Below are positions 1 through 6,224 of a DNA stretch of 7,573 bases, in pieces (position 1 is the first letter of the stretch; each line of letters begins with the position of its first letter). The stretch is from assembly GCA_024275775.1 (NCBI GenBank), contig JAJRYM010000124.1, positions 1 through 7,573 on the forward strand, read 5' to 3'. A program made the translations under genes and the position numbers. This DNA is from Nitrospirota bacterium. Lineage in GTDB: Bacteria; Nitrospinota_A; UBA7883; JACRGQ01. The notes under the pieces were generated by a model. The model did not search any database. It was not told the DNA's origin and saw nothing but the letters and a program-made list of their open reading frames with translations.

Positions 1-28
1 AAACGCTCCGTAACTGCTCCGGCCGTTC

Positions 29-37
29 TGCTATAAT
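29..37 (+). promoter_or_regulatory. Extended -10 promoter of the tRNA gene
   Basis: TGC followed by a perfect TATAAT at 32-37 forms an extended -10 element. Transcription would start near 44, about 17 nt before the mature tRNA. The bases after the -10 are GC-rich (CACCGC), as is common at stable-RNA promoters under stringent control. I see no good -35 hexamer, which an extended -10 can tolerate. Confidence 0.65.
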
Positions 38-60
38 CACCGCTTGTGAAAACAGCACCT

Positions 61-137
61 GCCCTCGTAGCTCAGTAGGATAGAGCAACAGATTCCTAAT
101 CTGGAGGTCGGCAGTTCGAATCTGCCCGAGGGTACCA
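61..137 (+). tRNA. tRNA-Arg (anticodon CCT)
   Basis: This is a full cloverleaf. The acceptor stem pairs 61-67 with 127-133 (one G-U pair at the end). The D stem is GCTC/GAGC at 70-73 and 83-86. The anticodon loop is TTCCTAA at 93-99 with anticodon CCT at 95-97, and the top pair of its stem (A88/G104) is a mismatch. The T stem is GGCAG/CTGCC with loop TTCGAAT at 115-121. Discriminator A134 is followed by an encoded CCA at 135-137. Anticodon CCU reads the arginine codon AGG. tRNA genes of this kind are frequent integration sites, but I see no second copy of its 3' end in the window. Confidence 0.97.
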
Positions 138-138
138 T

Positions 139-155
139 TTCCCCTGCATGGGGAA
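139..155 (+). other. Small hairpin downstream of the tRNA
   Basis: TTCCCC (139-144) and GGGGAA (150-155) can pair over a 5-nt loop just after the tRNA 3' end. No T-run follows, so it is not a standard intrinsic terminator. It could mark the 3' trailer or a processing boundary between the tRNA and the gene that follows. It may also be chance. Confidence 0.3.
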
Positions 156-186
156 GCGGCCATAATAAAAACAGGGGGTAAGGTAA

Positions 187-663
187 GTGAAAAACAGTAT
201 CATAACAATCCGAAATAATTTTTATACTTTTGCCATCGTATCAGTTATGGCTTTATGCTCGATGACGGCTGTTTCGCAGGCGGCGGAACCTGACGGGTTT
301 CGCGGCATAAAGTGGGGGACGCCATTAAGCGAATTGGAAAGCAAGATGGTTAAGTCGGAGAACCGTATTCCGCCCTATGACGGTTACGATATGAAAAACG
401 AGGATTTGAACTATCTTGGCGTAACGGCGCGGCTGATTACTTACGGATTTAAAAAAGGCAAGCTCATGGCGGTAAACATTGGCATCTATAAAAAGGATCT
501 GGAAAAGATCGTGTCCGTCTATACGAAACAGTACGGCGAGCCGAAAAAAATCGATACCTTCATTTTTAAAAACTACGAATGGCATCTGAAGATCGTGGAT
601 ATCGGCATTACCAGTTTGCCGGGCAAGGCAAACACGACCATTGGGATATCGAAAAAGGAGTAA
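187..663 (+). CDS. Secreted/periplasmic protein of unknown function
   Basis: This 158-aa protein starts at GTG, with AGGGGG at 173-178 placed 8 nt upstream. The N terminus is a typical Sec signal peptide: basic residues to Arg9, a hydrophobic stretch at about 12-30 (FAIVSVMALCSM), and a likely cleavage site after Ala32 in SQA-AEP. No lipobox precedes Cys24, so I expect a soluble periplasmic or exported protein of about 126 residues. The mature part begins with a 'GFRGIKWGTPLSEL' segment (37-50), a start seen in small secreted proteins of Deltaproteobacteria-like genomes, then mixed alpha/beta sequence with a 'YTKQYGEPKK' stretch near 112-121. I recognise no catalytic motif and do not assign a function. 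It lies 50 bp after the tRNA and may share its transcript, because no clear terminator lies between them. Confidence 0.85.
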   Translation: MKNSIITIRNNFYTFAIVSVMALCSMTAVSQAAEPDGFRGIKWGTPLSELESKMVKSENRIPPYDGYDMKNEDLNYLGVTARLITYGFKKGKLMAVNIGIYKKDLEKIVSVYTKQYGEPKKIDTFIFKNYEWHLKIVDIGITSLPGKANTTIGISKKE

Positions 664-734
664 TCAGCTTCCGGTATATCCTGATAGATTCCAACGCCGT
701 ATAACATAAAACGGATTCAGTCAGGCACTCGGCG

Positions 735-769
735 CTTGCTCACTGCAAGGTTTGCAGATATATTGCAAA
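735..769 (+). promoter_or_regulatory. Pair of adjacent inverted repeats, possible promoter/operator
   Basis: Two short dyads lie next to each other: CTTGC/GCAAG (735-739, 745-749) and TTTGCA/TGCAAA (751-756, 764-769). Together they place the TTGC/GCAA core four times in 35 bp. A weak sigma70-like pair overlaps them: TTGCTC at 736-741, 17 bp, then TATATT at 759-764, which would start RNA near 771 for the lipoprotein gene. The -35 match is only 3 of 6. The rest of 664-881 shows only a small GACGG/CCGTC hairpin at 832-845 and no convincing gene. Confidence 0.25.
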
Positions 770-881
770 ATGAAAAAAGGAATCAACAGCAATGAGACGC
801 ATACTGGCACTGTCGGACTAGCGCTACGGTAGACGGGACGCCGTCCGGCTTTGTATGATTTGCCGTTCATCGGAGATGTGA

Positions 882-3092
882 GTGGGGTTAGAGGTATTCG
901 TGGGTTTAAAAGAGGTGCGTCGCCTTCTATCCTTTTATTCTTTTTTTCTCTTTGCTTCTCTGGTTCTGGCAGGTTGCGGCGGGTTGTCCCAGTCGGCGCC
1001 TGAAGGCAAATTTTCCAATCCTGTCAAAGTAGCCATCAAACTACCGCCCGGCGTATCCATGCTGTCCGGCGGCAGGATGCAATCGACAACTCCGAGAATA
1101 GCCGCCGCGACCATAACGGCCATTACGCTTGAAGTTACCGGCGAAGAGATGGAACCTCTCCGCGCCGATGTTCTTATTCCGCCTGCCGGTTCCGCCGTTG
1201 CTGAAGTTGTTGTGGACATTCCCTTCGGCAAGAGCCGTCTTTTTAAGGTTACCGTCACCACCAGCACCGGGGCCGTGTTCAAAGGAGAAGCCACAACGGA
1301 TATAAGTGTCAGTGAGATTAAGAAAAACCCGATTACCGGCGAGCTGGCAATACCGGTTACGATTGATGTAAAAATCGATATCGATGCGCCGGTAACTATA
1401 GCTTCTCCTGCCGGGGGAATATATAATTCCGCGCAGTTGGTAACGCTTACAGCCAATGAGGCGGGGACTATTTACTACACCGCGGACGGAACCGCGCCGA
1501 CTACAGCTTCATCCATCTTTTCTAGCGCTATCGGCATATCTGCCGCGACCACGCTGAAATTCTTCGCGGTGGATGGCGCGGGGAACAGCGAAACGGTCAA
1601 AACGGAGACCTACACCTTCGATACCACCGCGCCGACCGTAACTTTCAAAAGCCCGACTGACGGCGTTACCAGCGTGCCTGTAAATGCAACGATTTCCGCC
1701 ACCTTTTCTGAGGCGATGGACACGAGCACGATTACAACCGCCACTTTTACGGTAAACAACGGCGTTACCGGAACGATTACTTTCAGCGGCGGCAACACCA
1801 TTGCCACCTTCACCCCTGCGGCCAGTTTGACGAACAACACAACCTATACGGTTTCCTTAACGACGGGAATCAAGGATCCGGCGACTAATCGGATTGCCGC
1901 GACAGGTTGGAGTTTTACAACCGCGCTTGCCGCCCCAACAGGTGTTGCGGTTACGGGCGGCAACGCGCAGAATACGATTAGCTGGAACGGTGTGAGCAAA
2001 GTTACGTCGTATAATCTTTATTGGTCGACTTCCAGCGGTGTGACCGTCTCGACGGGCGCCCAAATAACCGGCGTCTCTTCTCCGTATACCCACACCGGCT
2101 TGATTAATGGCACGGCATACTATTATGTGGTTACGGCAGTGAAAGCAGGGGAAGAAAGCGCGGCTTCCTCGGAAGTTTTGGGCATTCCCGTAAGGAAAGT
2201 GCCGGACACCGGACAAACGACCTCTTATACGGCTACCTTCGGCGAAGATAACGACTACACGATTAATCCGCCCTCCTATGCCGATAACGGCGACGGCACG
2301 GTGACGGATAACGTTACCGGCCTTATGTGGGAGAAATGCAGTGAGGGGCAAACCTCTGCCGACTGTAGCGGCGGTGCGCCGGCAACCTACAACTGGTACG
2401 AGGCCACGGGAACGGCCGACGCCGCATATAATCCTAACGGCGCCACAAACGTGTGTGGAAATCTATCGCTTGCCGGGCACACCGACTGGAGACTGCCGGC
2501 CCCCGGCGAGCTTCAGTCCATCGCCAACTACGGCACATATAACCCCACCATAAAGACCGCCTATTTTCCGAACACCGTTCCTTCGTCCTACTGGTCGTCC
2601 ACTGCATATGCCGGCAGTACGTCTTTTGCGTGGTACGACGGTTTCTATCTAGGCTACGTCTACTTTTACGCTAAGACCGCCGGCTTCCATGCGCGCTGTG
2701 TGCGAGGCGGACAGTCGAGCCAGAGCTTTACCGATAACGGCGATGGAACGGTGACCGATAATGTGACTACGCTGATATGGCAACAATATAACGATAACGC
2801 ACTCACTATGCTGGAGGCCATCACCTACTGCGAAGGGCTTTCTCTTGCGTCCCATGCCGACTGGCGTCTTCCGAATGTAAACGAGCTTCAATCGCTCGCT
2901 GACTATTCGGTTTACAATCCGGCTATAAACGCCGCATATTTCCCCGGGACACATCTTGTTCCTTACTGGTCGTCCACTACTTACGCCAGCCGCCCATCTG
3001 ACGCGTGGGGCGTAAACTTCTCTAACGGCAACGTTAACTACGATGATAAAGCCAGCCTCTATAATGCGCGTTGCGTGCGCGGCGGGCAATAA
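882..3092 (+). CDS. Multidomain surface lipoprotein with two tandem DUF1566 domains
   Basis: This 736-aa predicted lipoprotein has the signal peptide 'LVLAGC' with acylated Cys32. Domains in order: a beta-rich N-terminal region (about 45-165); a chitobiase/beta-hexosaminidase C-terminal-like domain (about 168-247, with IYYTADGTAPT at 197-207); a Big_5 Ig-like domain (about 249-347, 'ATFSEAMD', ending 'WSFTT'); an FN3 domain (about 351-437, ISW and YYYVVTAV); then DUF1566 copies at 468-611 and 618-736. Each copy has NGDGTVTDN, a D/N-WRLP segment, YWSST and a terminal RCVRGGQ. DUF1566 (Lcl C-terminal) has a C-type-lectin-like fold linked to adhesion or ligand binding, so I infer a surface adhesin or display protein. 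No catalytic residues are evident. Start choice is open: GTG 882 has GGAG 6 nt upstream, but GTG 900 has AGAGG 5 nt upstream and gives a more usual signal peptide. The gene converges on the - strand TPR gene. Confidence 0.9.
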   Translation: MGLEVFVGLKEVRRLLSFYSFFLFASLVLAGCGGLSQSAPEGKFSNPVKVAIKLPPGVSMLSGGRMQSTTPRIAAATITAITLEVTGEEMEPLRADVLIPPAGSAVAEVVVDIPFGKSRLFKVTVTTSTGAVFKGEATTDISVSEIKKNPITGELAIPVTIDVKIDIDAPVTIASPAGGIYNSAQLVTLTANEAGTIYYTADGTAPTTASSIFSSAIGISAATTLKFFAVDGAGNSETVKTETYTFDTTAPTVTFKSPTDGVTSVPVNATISATFSEAMDTSTITTATFTVNNGVTGTITFSGGNTIATFTPAASLTNNTTYTVSLTTGIKDPATNRIAATGWSFTTALAAPTGVAVTGGNAQNTISWNGVSKVTSYNLYWSTSSGVTVSTGAQITGVSSPYTHTGLINGTAYYYVVTAVKAGEESAASSEVLGIPVRKVPDTGQTTSYTATFGEDNDYTINPPSYADNGDGTVTDNVTGLMWEKCSEGQTSADCSGGAPATYNWYEATGTADAAYNPNGATNVCGNLSLAGHTDWRLPAPGELQSIANYGTYNPTIKTAYFPNTVPSSYWSSTAYAGSTSFAWYDGFYLGYVYFYAKTAGFHARCVRGGQSSQSFTDNGDGTVTDNVTTLIWQQYNDNALTMLEAITYCEGLSLASHADWRLPNVNELQSLADYSVYNPAINAAYFPGTHLVPYWSSTTYASRPSDAWGVNFSNGNVNYDDKASLYNARCVRGGQ
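2281..2714 (+). repeat. DUF1566 repeat, copy 1
   Basis: This is the first of two tandem homologous units in the lipoprotein gene (residues about 468-611). It shares the start CCGATAACGG with copy 2 and a 15-nt identical block, TACTGGTCGTCCACT, at 2589-2603 (copy 2: 2964-2978). It is longer than copy 2 because of an insertion that includes Cys residues (EKCSEG... DCSGG). The segment 2634-2690, between Trp584 and the AR-CVRGGQ end, differs from copy 2 at most codons. The end of copy 1 (2691-2714) differs from copy 2 by several silent changes, so the duplication is not recent. Confidence 0.85.
2731..3089 (+). repeat. DUF1566 repeat, copy 2 (C-terminal)
   Basis: This is the second tandem unit (residues about 618-736), ending exactly at the stop codon. 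It has the same order of anchors as copy 1: NGDGTVTDN, ADWRLPN, YWSST, AW, then NARCVRGGQ. It is shorter than copy 1 and lacks its Cys-containing insertion. Its C-terminal placement matches where DGR target proteins of this fold carry their variable region. Confidence 0.85.
3009..3065 (+). other. Candidate hypervariable segment (DGR-like variable region)
   Basis: These 19 codons (residues 710-728) lie between the conserved Trp709 and the ARCVRGGQ end. Seventeen of the 19 are NNC/NNT; the exceptions are GTA and AAA. Five are still AAC or AAT. Adenine-directed diversification of an AAC-rich template gives this kind of pattern. The equivalent segment of copy 1 (2634-2690) has 17 of 19 NNY codons but mostly different residues (Y, D, G, F, L, H). 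No reverse transcriptase, accessory gene or template repeat is visible here, so this is a candidate only. Ordinary selection on a binding surface would look similar. Confidence 0.35.
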
Positions 3093-3107
3093 ATCACTAC
3101 CCGCCGC
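3079..3107. terminator. GC-rich hairpin at the convergent gene ends
   Basis: GCGGCGGG (3079-3086) pairs perfectly with CCCGCCGC (3100-3107) around a 13-nt loop. The loop holds the stop codons of both converging genes (TAA 3090-3092 on +, TAG 3097-3099 on -). No T-run follows on either strand, so it is not a textbook intrinsic terminator, though it could slow or end transcription in both directions. A second, weaker dyad GCCGG/CCGGC (3106-3110, 3123-3127) follows. Its position just after a possible variable region also recalls the hairpin that follows DGR variable regions. Confidence 0.4.
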
Positions 3108-3762
3108 CGGCTTTCTTGGCAACCGGCAGAGGTTCCGCCATGCCGGGCGCGTGCTCGGCGGGCCCGCATACAATCTCCCGCCTCGATTTAATTTTCTTCA
3201 AACCTGTTTGAAATTTCTTATAAGTTTTAAGCGATTTTTTTTCATATTTCGTCATTTCTCGTTTATCGGATTCATTAGGAATCCCCGCAGGCCGATATTG
3301 CTTTATGAAATGCTGAAAATTTTTCTCCCCTTCTTTCAGGATAAGGCAGGCGGATTCTTCCCGTCCGGTTTTCTCATACAAAACAGAGAGTCTCAAATAG
3401 GCACGATGGTTTGTGGGATCCTTTTTGTTCAGCTTTTCCAAGACGGACTGCGCTTTGGGGTAATCATGCTTATCATAATAAATTATCGATAACAGTTCAT
3501 ACGCGCCGAACAGATACGGATCGATTTTCAATCCCTCGAGCGCCTGGGACTCCGCGGTTTTGGCATCCTTTTTTTTGAAGTACGACCGCTTGGCCAATCT
3601 CAGCAGGTCATCCGCCGAGCTCTGGGCGCTGATAGAGTTGCCGAGATATCTCGGGAATTCCTTCAAGCTCCAGGCGAGCTCATCGCTGTAAACGCAGGAA
3701 AACAGGCCCAGGCCGAGAAAATAGATAAACAGGGCGATTTCCTTTCGACTAATATTCCGCAA
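3097..3762 (-). CDS. TPR-repeat protein with N-terminal signal/anchor
   Basis: This 221-aa protein has a TTG start at 3762, supported by AGGGGGAG at 3779-3772, 9 nt upstream. The N terminus (basic MRNISRK, then hydrophobic 9-25) is a signal peptide or anchor. 'LFSC' at 20-23 is a poor lipobox, and cleavage after Ser26 is another option. Three TPR-like helix pairs follow at about 49-82, 83-116 and 117-150 (pattern AYELLSIIYYDKHDYPKAQ..L..DP, then RAYLRLSVLYEKTG). The tail, about 155-200, is Lys/Arg-rich and ends in a Pro/Gly-rich segment. TPRs bind proteins, so it may scaffold envelope partners, perhaps the upstream decarboxylase. That link rests only on the 14-nt gene overlap, which suggests translational coupling. 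Two A8 tracts lie in the coding strand (3235-3242, 3569-3576). Confidence 0.85.
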   Translation of the reverse strand: MRNISRKEIALFIYFLGLGLFSCVYSDELAWSLKEFPRYLGNSISAQSSADDLLRLAKRSYFKKKDAKTAESQALEGLKIDPYLFGAYELLSIIYYDKHDYPKAQSVLEKLNKKDPTNHRAYLRLSVLYEKTGREESACLILKEGEKNFQHFIKQYRPAGIPNESDKREMTKYEKKSLKTYKKFQTGLKKIKSRREIVCGPAEHAPGMAEPLPVAKKAGGG

Positions 3763-4540
3763 TAACTGTGTCTCCCCCTTTTACGTGATCGCCAGGTTTT
3801 ACTGCAACCGATAATCCGGGACTGCTTTCAATCAGAATATCGGTCTGCGAGCCCCATGAAATATAGCCGAACTTCTGCCCCGTAGTAACCGATTGGTCTT
3901 CTTTCACCCATGTGAGGAGCCGGCCTACGTAATAATCGGCTATGCGGGTTATATAAATACGGAGTCCCCTGGCATCGCGGATCAATGTGCTGTCTCTGGC
4001 GCTTTTAAGGATGTAATCCGCACGGTCGGCAATATCGAACGGAGGCAGACCGATAAGTTTTTTGACGGATATCCAGCCGGGGAGTAATTGAGTCAGCACA
4101 ATTTTGGATTCCACGGAATTCATGCTTAGGTAAGGCCCGTTATAAACCGAGATGCTTTCAATTTTTCCGGTTAAGGGAATGCGGTTAATATGCACCCCCT
4201 GGCTGTGCATATAGATGCCGACAAGGATTCCGTTAAACGGCGGCGATTCTACCGAACTTTTGAGATGTTCATTAACCTGAACAGGCACCCCCTCCTTGAC
4301 TATCTCCGGTATTACGCCGTTTTTCGCCTCTTTGATATAGAGGACGGTGCCGTCCGCCGGAGCGACAATCACGCGCCCATCGGGCGGGGAGCGGGGCGGG
4401 TCCTTAACCAGCCCGGCGTATAGATGCTCCGTTATATAGTCGAACCGCAACAGAATCAGCTCTCCGGCAAGCAGGAGAATCCCCAAAACGATTGCAATCC
4501 TGAAAAACAGAACTTTAAAATCGAATTTTTTCTTATCCAT
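3749..4540 (-). CDS. psd: Phosphatidylserine decarboxylase-like proenzyme
   Basis: This 263-aa protein is of the pyruvoyl-dependent decarboxylase family that converts phosphatidylserine to phosphatidylethanolamine at the inner membrane. One membrane segment spans about 10-31. Family motifs: APADGTV (60-66, Asp63), MHSQGVHINR with His117, PLTGKI (122-127), and WGSQTDILI (229-237), where Gly230-Ser231 is the expected self-cleavage site giving a pyruvoyl group on a 33-residue alpha chain. The end, VKPGDHVKGGDTVIAEY, matches the tail of the short (type A/archaetidylserine) PSDs. Two internal stretches look longer than in compact PSDs (about 72-100 and 145-205). The ORF stays open upstream to a TTG at 4645, but I chose ATG 4540 because the membrane segment follows directly and the extension covers the divergent promoter; its RBS (GGA, 5 nt away) is weak. 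It overlaps the TPR gene by 14 nt. Substrate is inferred from family only. Confidence 0.8.
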   Translation of the reverse strand: MDKKKFDFKVLFFRIAIVLGILLLAGELILLRFDYITEHLYAGLVKDPPRSPPDGRVIVAPADGTVLYIKEAKNGVIPEIVKEGVPVQVNEHLKSSVESPPFNGILVGIYMHSQGVHINRIPLTGKIESISVYNGPYLSMNSVESKIVLTQLLPGWISVKKLIGLPPFDIADRADYILKSARDSTLIRDARGLRIYITRIADYYVGRLLTWVKEDQSVTTGQKFGYISWGSQTDILIESSPGLSVAVKPGDHVKGGDTVIAEY

Positions 4541-4561
4541 AACCGTCCGCCGGCTTCTCAG

Positions 4562-4590
4562 TTTACAGTCAAATTCAGGCACACTATAAT
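4562..4590 (+). promoter_or_regulatory. Sigma70 promoter of the adenylation/carrier/MBOAT-like operon
   Basis: TTTACA (4562-4567, 5 of 6 matches) and a perfect TATAAT (4585-4590) are separated by the ideal 17 bp. RNA would start near 4597, leaving a leader of about 77 nt before the TTG start. It sits in the 133-bp divergent space between the decarboxylase start and this operon. The opposite strand reads TATATT in the same place, so divergent promoters may overlap, but I see no good -35 for it. Confidence 0.7.
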
Positions 4591-4663
4591 ATAGCCGTTG
4601 TCCGGTGCGCCATTCATTAAAAACCCGCGCATTATCGAATCGCAAAGTTTATGTCTGTTAATC

Positions 4664-4669
4664 GGGAGG
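4664..4669 (+). promoter_or_regulatory. Ribosome binding site that fixes the TTG start
   Basis: GGGAGG ends 4 nt before the TTG at 4674. It is the only strong Shine-Dalgarno sequence upstream of the adenylation gene. The nearby ATG at 4651 is in another frame and opens only a 21-codon overlapping ORF. The spacing is slightly short, which with the TTG start may keep expression modest. Confidence 0.65.
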
Positions 4670-4673
4670 TTAA

Positions 4674-6224
4674 TTGCAGTCGCTCGCTATTGAATATCTA
4701 TATCATTCATCCCTAAGGCATTCGGAAAAAACAGCGATATACCATGACGGGAAAGAAATAACTTTCGGCGAGCTTTGGTCGCAGGCTTTACTGCTGGCGG
4801 ACGTTTTAAAAACCTTATTCGGTTCCGATTCCGCACCTGTAGCCATAAGCATTCCCAAATCGATTCACGCGGTGAAAGCCATATCGGCCGTCCAGCTGGC
4901 CGGTTATGTTTTCGTGCCGGTCGATACGAACGTTCCGCCCGCTCGGCGCGAAATCATGCTAAAGGAGCTAGGCGAACACCATCTTATCGAATATGCCGAA
5001 GGGGGTTTCACCGTTGACGGCCGTGAAATCGCGCTGAAAGCAAACGGAGGCCCGGAGGAAACTTCTGGTCTCGAGAAAAGTCTTATGGGCAGTCTGGCCG
5101 GCCGCGCAAGCGGGGAACCGCTTTATGTCATGTTCACGTCCGGCACTACCGGCGTTCCGAAAGGGGTTACGGTTTCGAATCTTTCCGTCATAAATTACAT
5201 TGAGTGGGCCGCCGATACTTATGATGTGAATCACGAAGAGGTGATAGGCAACCAGTCCCCGCTTTTTTTCGACCATTTTATTTTTGACATGTACATGACG
5301 TTCGCGCGCGGTTGTTCGCTCCATATAATTCCCGAAAAATTTTACCGCTTCCCGGGAACTCTTGTGGATTACCTTATAGAAAACCGGGTAACCCTTACCT
5401 TTTTCGTCCCGTCGGTTTACACGCATCTCGTTGCGCTCAATCTGCTGGACTGCTCGAAAGAGTTGTCTCTGAAGAAACTGCTGTTCGCGGGCGAGCCGAT
5501 GCCGTTAAAAATTCTTAAAAAGCTGAGGGAGCTTTTTCCCGACGCGCTCCTTACGAATTTATACGGGCCGACGGAGGCCACGGTCGACGCCACATACTGG
5601 ATTTTCGGGGACGAGCTGGGCGGTTTGGAAAAGGTTCCGATAGGACAGCCGTGCAGGAATGTCAAAATAATTATTCTTGATGATAACGGCCGACCGATTT
5701 ATGAAAAAGACAAAACGGGTGAAATCTGCATCGGCGGTTTGGGCGTATCGCCGGGATACTGGAACAACCCCGAGCTGACAAAAGAAAAATTCATTCAAAA
5801 CCCGGAGCATTCTTATTATAGGGACATTTTTTATCGGTCGGGCGATCTGGGATACCTCTCTTCAGGCGATGGCTTGCTATACTTGGTCGGAAGGAAGGAT
5901 CACCAGTTCAAACACCTCGGCCAGCGCATCGAGCCGGGCGACGTTGAAAACGCACTGTTGAAGGCGGAGTTCGTCGAAACCTGCTCCGTTCAATACGATG
6001 CGGAAAACAGCGAGATAGTCGCCTTTTTTTCCGCCTCCGCGCCTGTTGCCTCTGGAGAATTGCGGCGGCATCTCGCAAGCGCACTGCCGAATTACATGAT
6101 TCCCCGGCGGTATGTTCAACTGGAAACGTTTCCACTTACGGCCAACAAAAAGATTGACAGAAAAATGTTATGGGCATCCTACGTGCGCGGCTTAAATAAA
6201 ACCAGAGAGACTGAAAAAAAATAG
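4674..6224 (+). CDS. Amino-acid adenylation enzyme (DltA/NRPS A-domain-like)
   Basis: This 516-aa stand-alone ANL-family ligase activates a carboxylic acid with ATP and loads it as a thioester on a carrier protein. Core motifs: A3 YVMFTSGTTGVPKGV (151-165); A4 FFDHFIFDMY (198-207), with Asp200 at the place of the Asp that holds the alpha-amino group in amino-acid-activating domains; A5 NLYGPTEATVD (295-305); A7 YRSGDLG (387-393); A8 GRKDHQFKHLGQRIE (406-420); A10 PLTANKKIDRK (487-497), with Lys493 as the expected catalytic lysine and Lys492 replacing the usual Gly. Length fits DltA (about 500 aa) with no fused carrier domain. The next gene is a carrier protein and the one after resembles an MBOAT, so I infer a Dlt-like aminoacylation route. 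D-Ala, another amino acid or an acyl substrate cannot be settled here. The coding end is an A8 tract followed by TAG. Confidence 0.9.
   Translation: MQSLAIEYLYHSSLRHSEKTAIYHDGKEITFGELWSQALLLADVLKTLFGSDSAPVAISIPKSIHAVKAISAVQLAGYVFVPVDTNVPPARREIMLKELGEHHLIEYAEGGFTVDGREIALKANGGPEETSGLEKSLMGSLAGRASGEPLYVMFTSGTTGVPKGVTVSNLSVINYIEWAADTYDVNHEEVIGNQSPLFFDHFIFDMYMTFARGCSLHIIPEKFYRFPGTLVDYLIENRVTLTFFVPSVYTHLVALNLLDCSKELSLKKLLFAGEPMPLKILKKLRELFPDALLTNLYGPTEATVDATYWIFGDELGGLEKVPIGQPCRNVKIIILDDNGRPIYEKDKTGEICIGGLGVSPGYWNNPELTKEKFIQNPEHSYYRDIFYRSGDLGYLSSGDGLLYLVGRKDHQFKHLGQRIEPGDVENALLKAEFVETCSVQYDAENSEIVAFFSASAPVASGELRRHLASALPNYMIPRRYVQLETFPLTANKKIDRKMLWASYVRGLNKTRETEKK
6214..6221 (+). other. A8 tract at the stop codon, possible slippage site
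   Basis: The adenylation gene ends GAA AAA AAA TAG. The downstream carrier frame is open only from 6215, just after a TGA at 6212-6214, so the two frames overlap only across this A8 tract. A -1 ribosomal shift, or one extra A added by RNA polymerase, would read ATA GTG ... and join the adenylation enzyme to the carrier through a 15-codon linker (6221-6262 plus the shifted codon). A GC-rich hairpin starts 2 nt downstream. The hairpin is closer than in usual -1 frameshift sites, so transcriptional slippage is the better variant. Confidence 0.3.

Noticed and set aside
61..137. tRNA-Arg as an integration site of a mobile element
   Set aside because: I found no integrase gene and no repeat of the tRNA 3' end. 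A GTTCGAAT-like match near 6452 is too short.
792..821. Nine-codon ORF beginning MRRILALSD, like the start of a metallophosphoesterase
   Set aside because: It stops at once and no phosphoesterase-like sequence follows in other frames, so the resemblance is too short to call a pseudogene.
770..832. Twenty-codon ORF starting MKKGINSNE
   Set aside because: It has no RBS at proper spacing and no recognisable features, and is of a length expected by chance.
935..1456. Long antisense ORF across the lipoprotein gene, with others at 1857-2351 and 2649-3173
   Set aside because: Low-complexity Val/Ser/Thr/Ile or Arg-rich translations that mirror the real + strand gene. They have no family motifs.
4541..4645. 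N-terminal extension of the decarboxylase from a TTG at 4645
   Set aside because: It adds 35 residues of non-family character ahead of the membrane segment and would cover the strong + strand promoter. ATG at 4540 is the better start.
4651..4716. Leader peptide of 21 codons before the adenylation gene
   Set aside because: It has no RBS and overlaps the main start. No run of regulatory codons or attenuator hairpin is seen.
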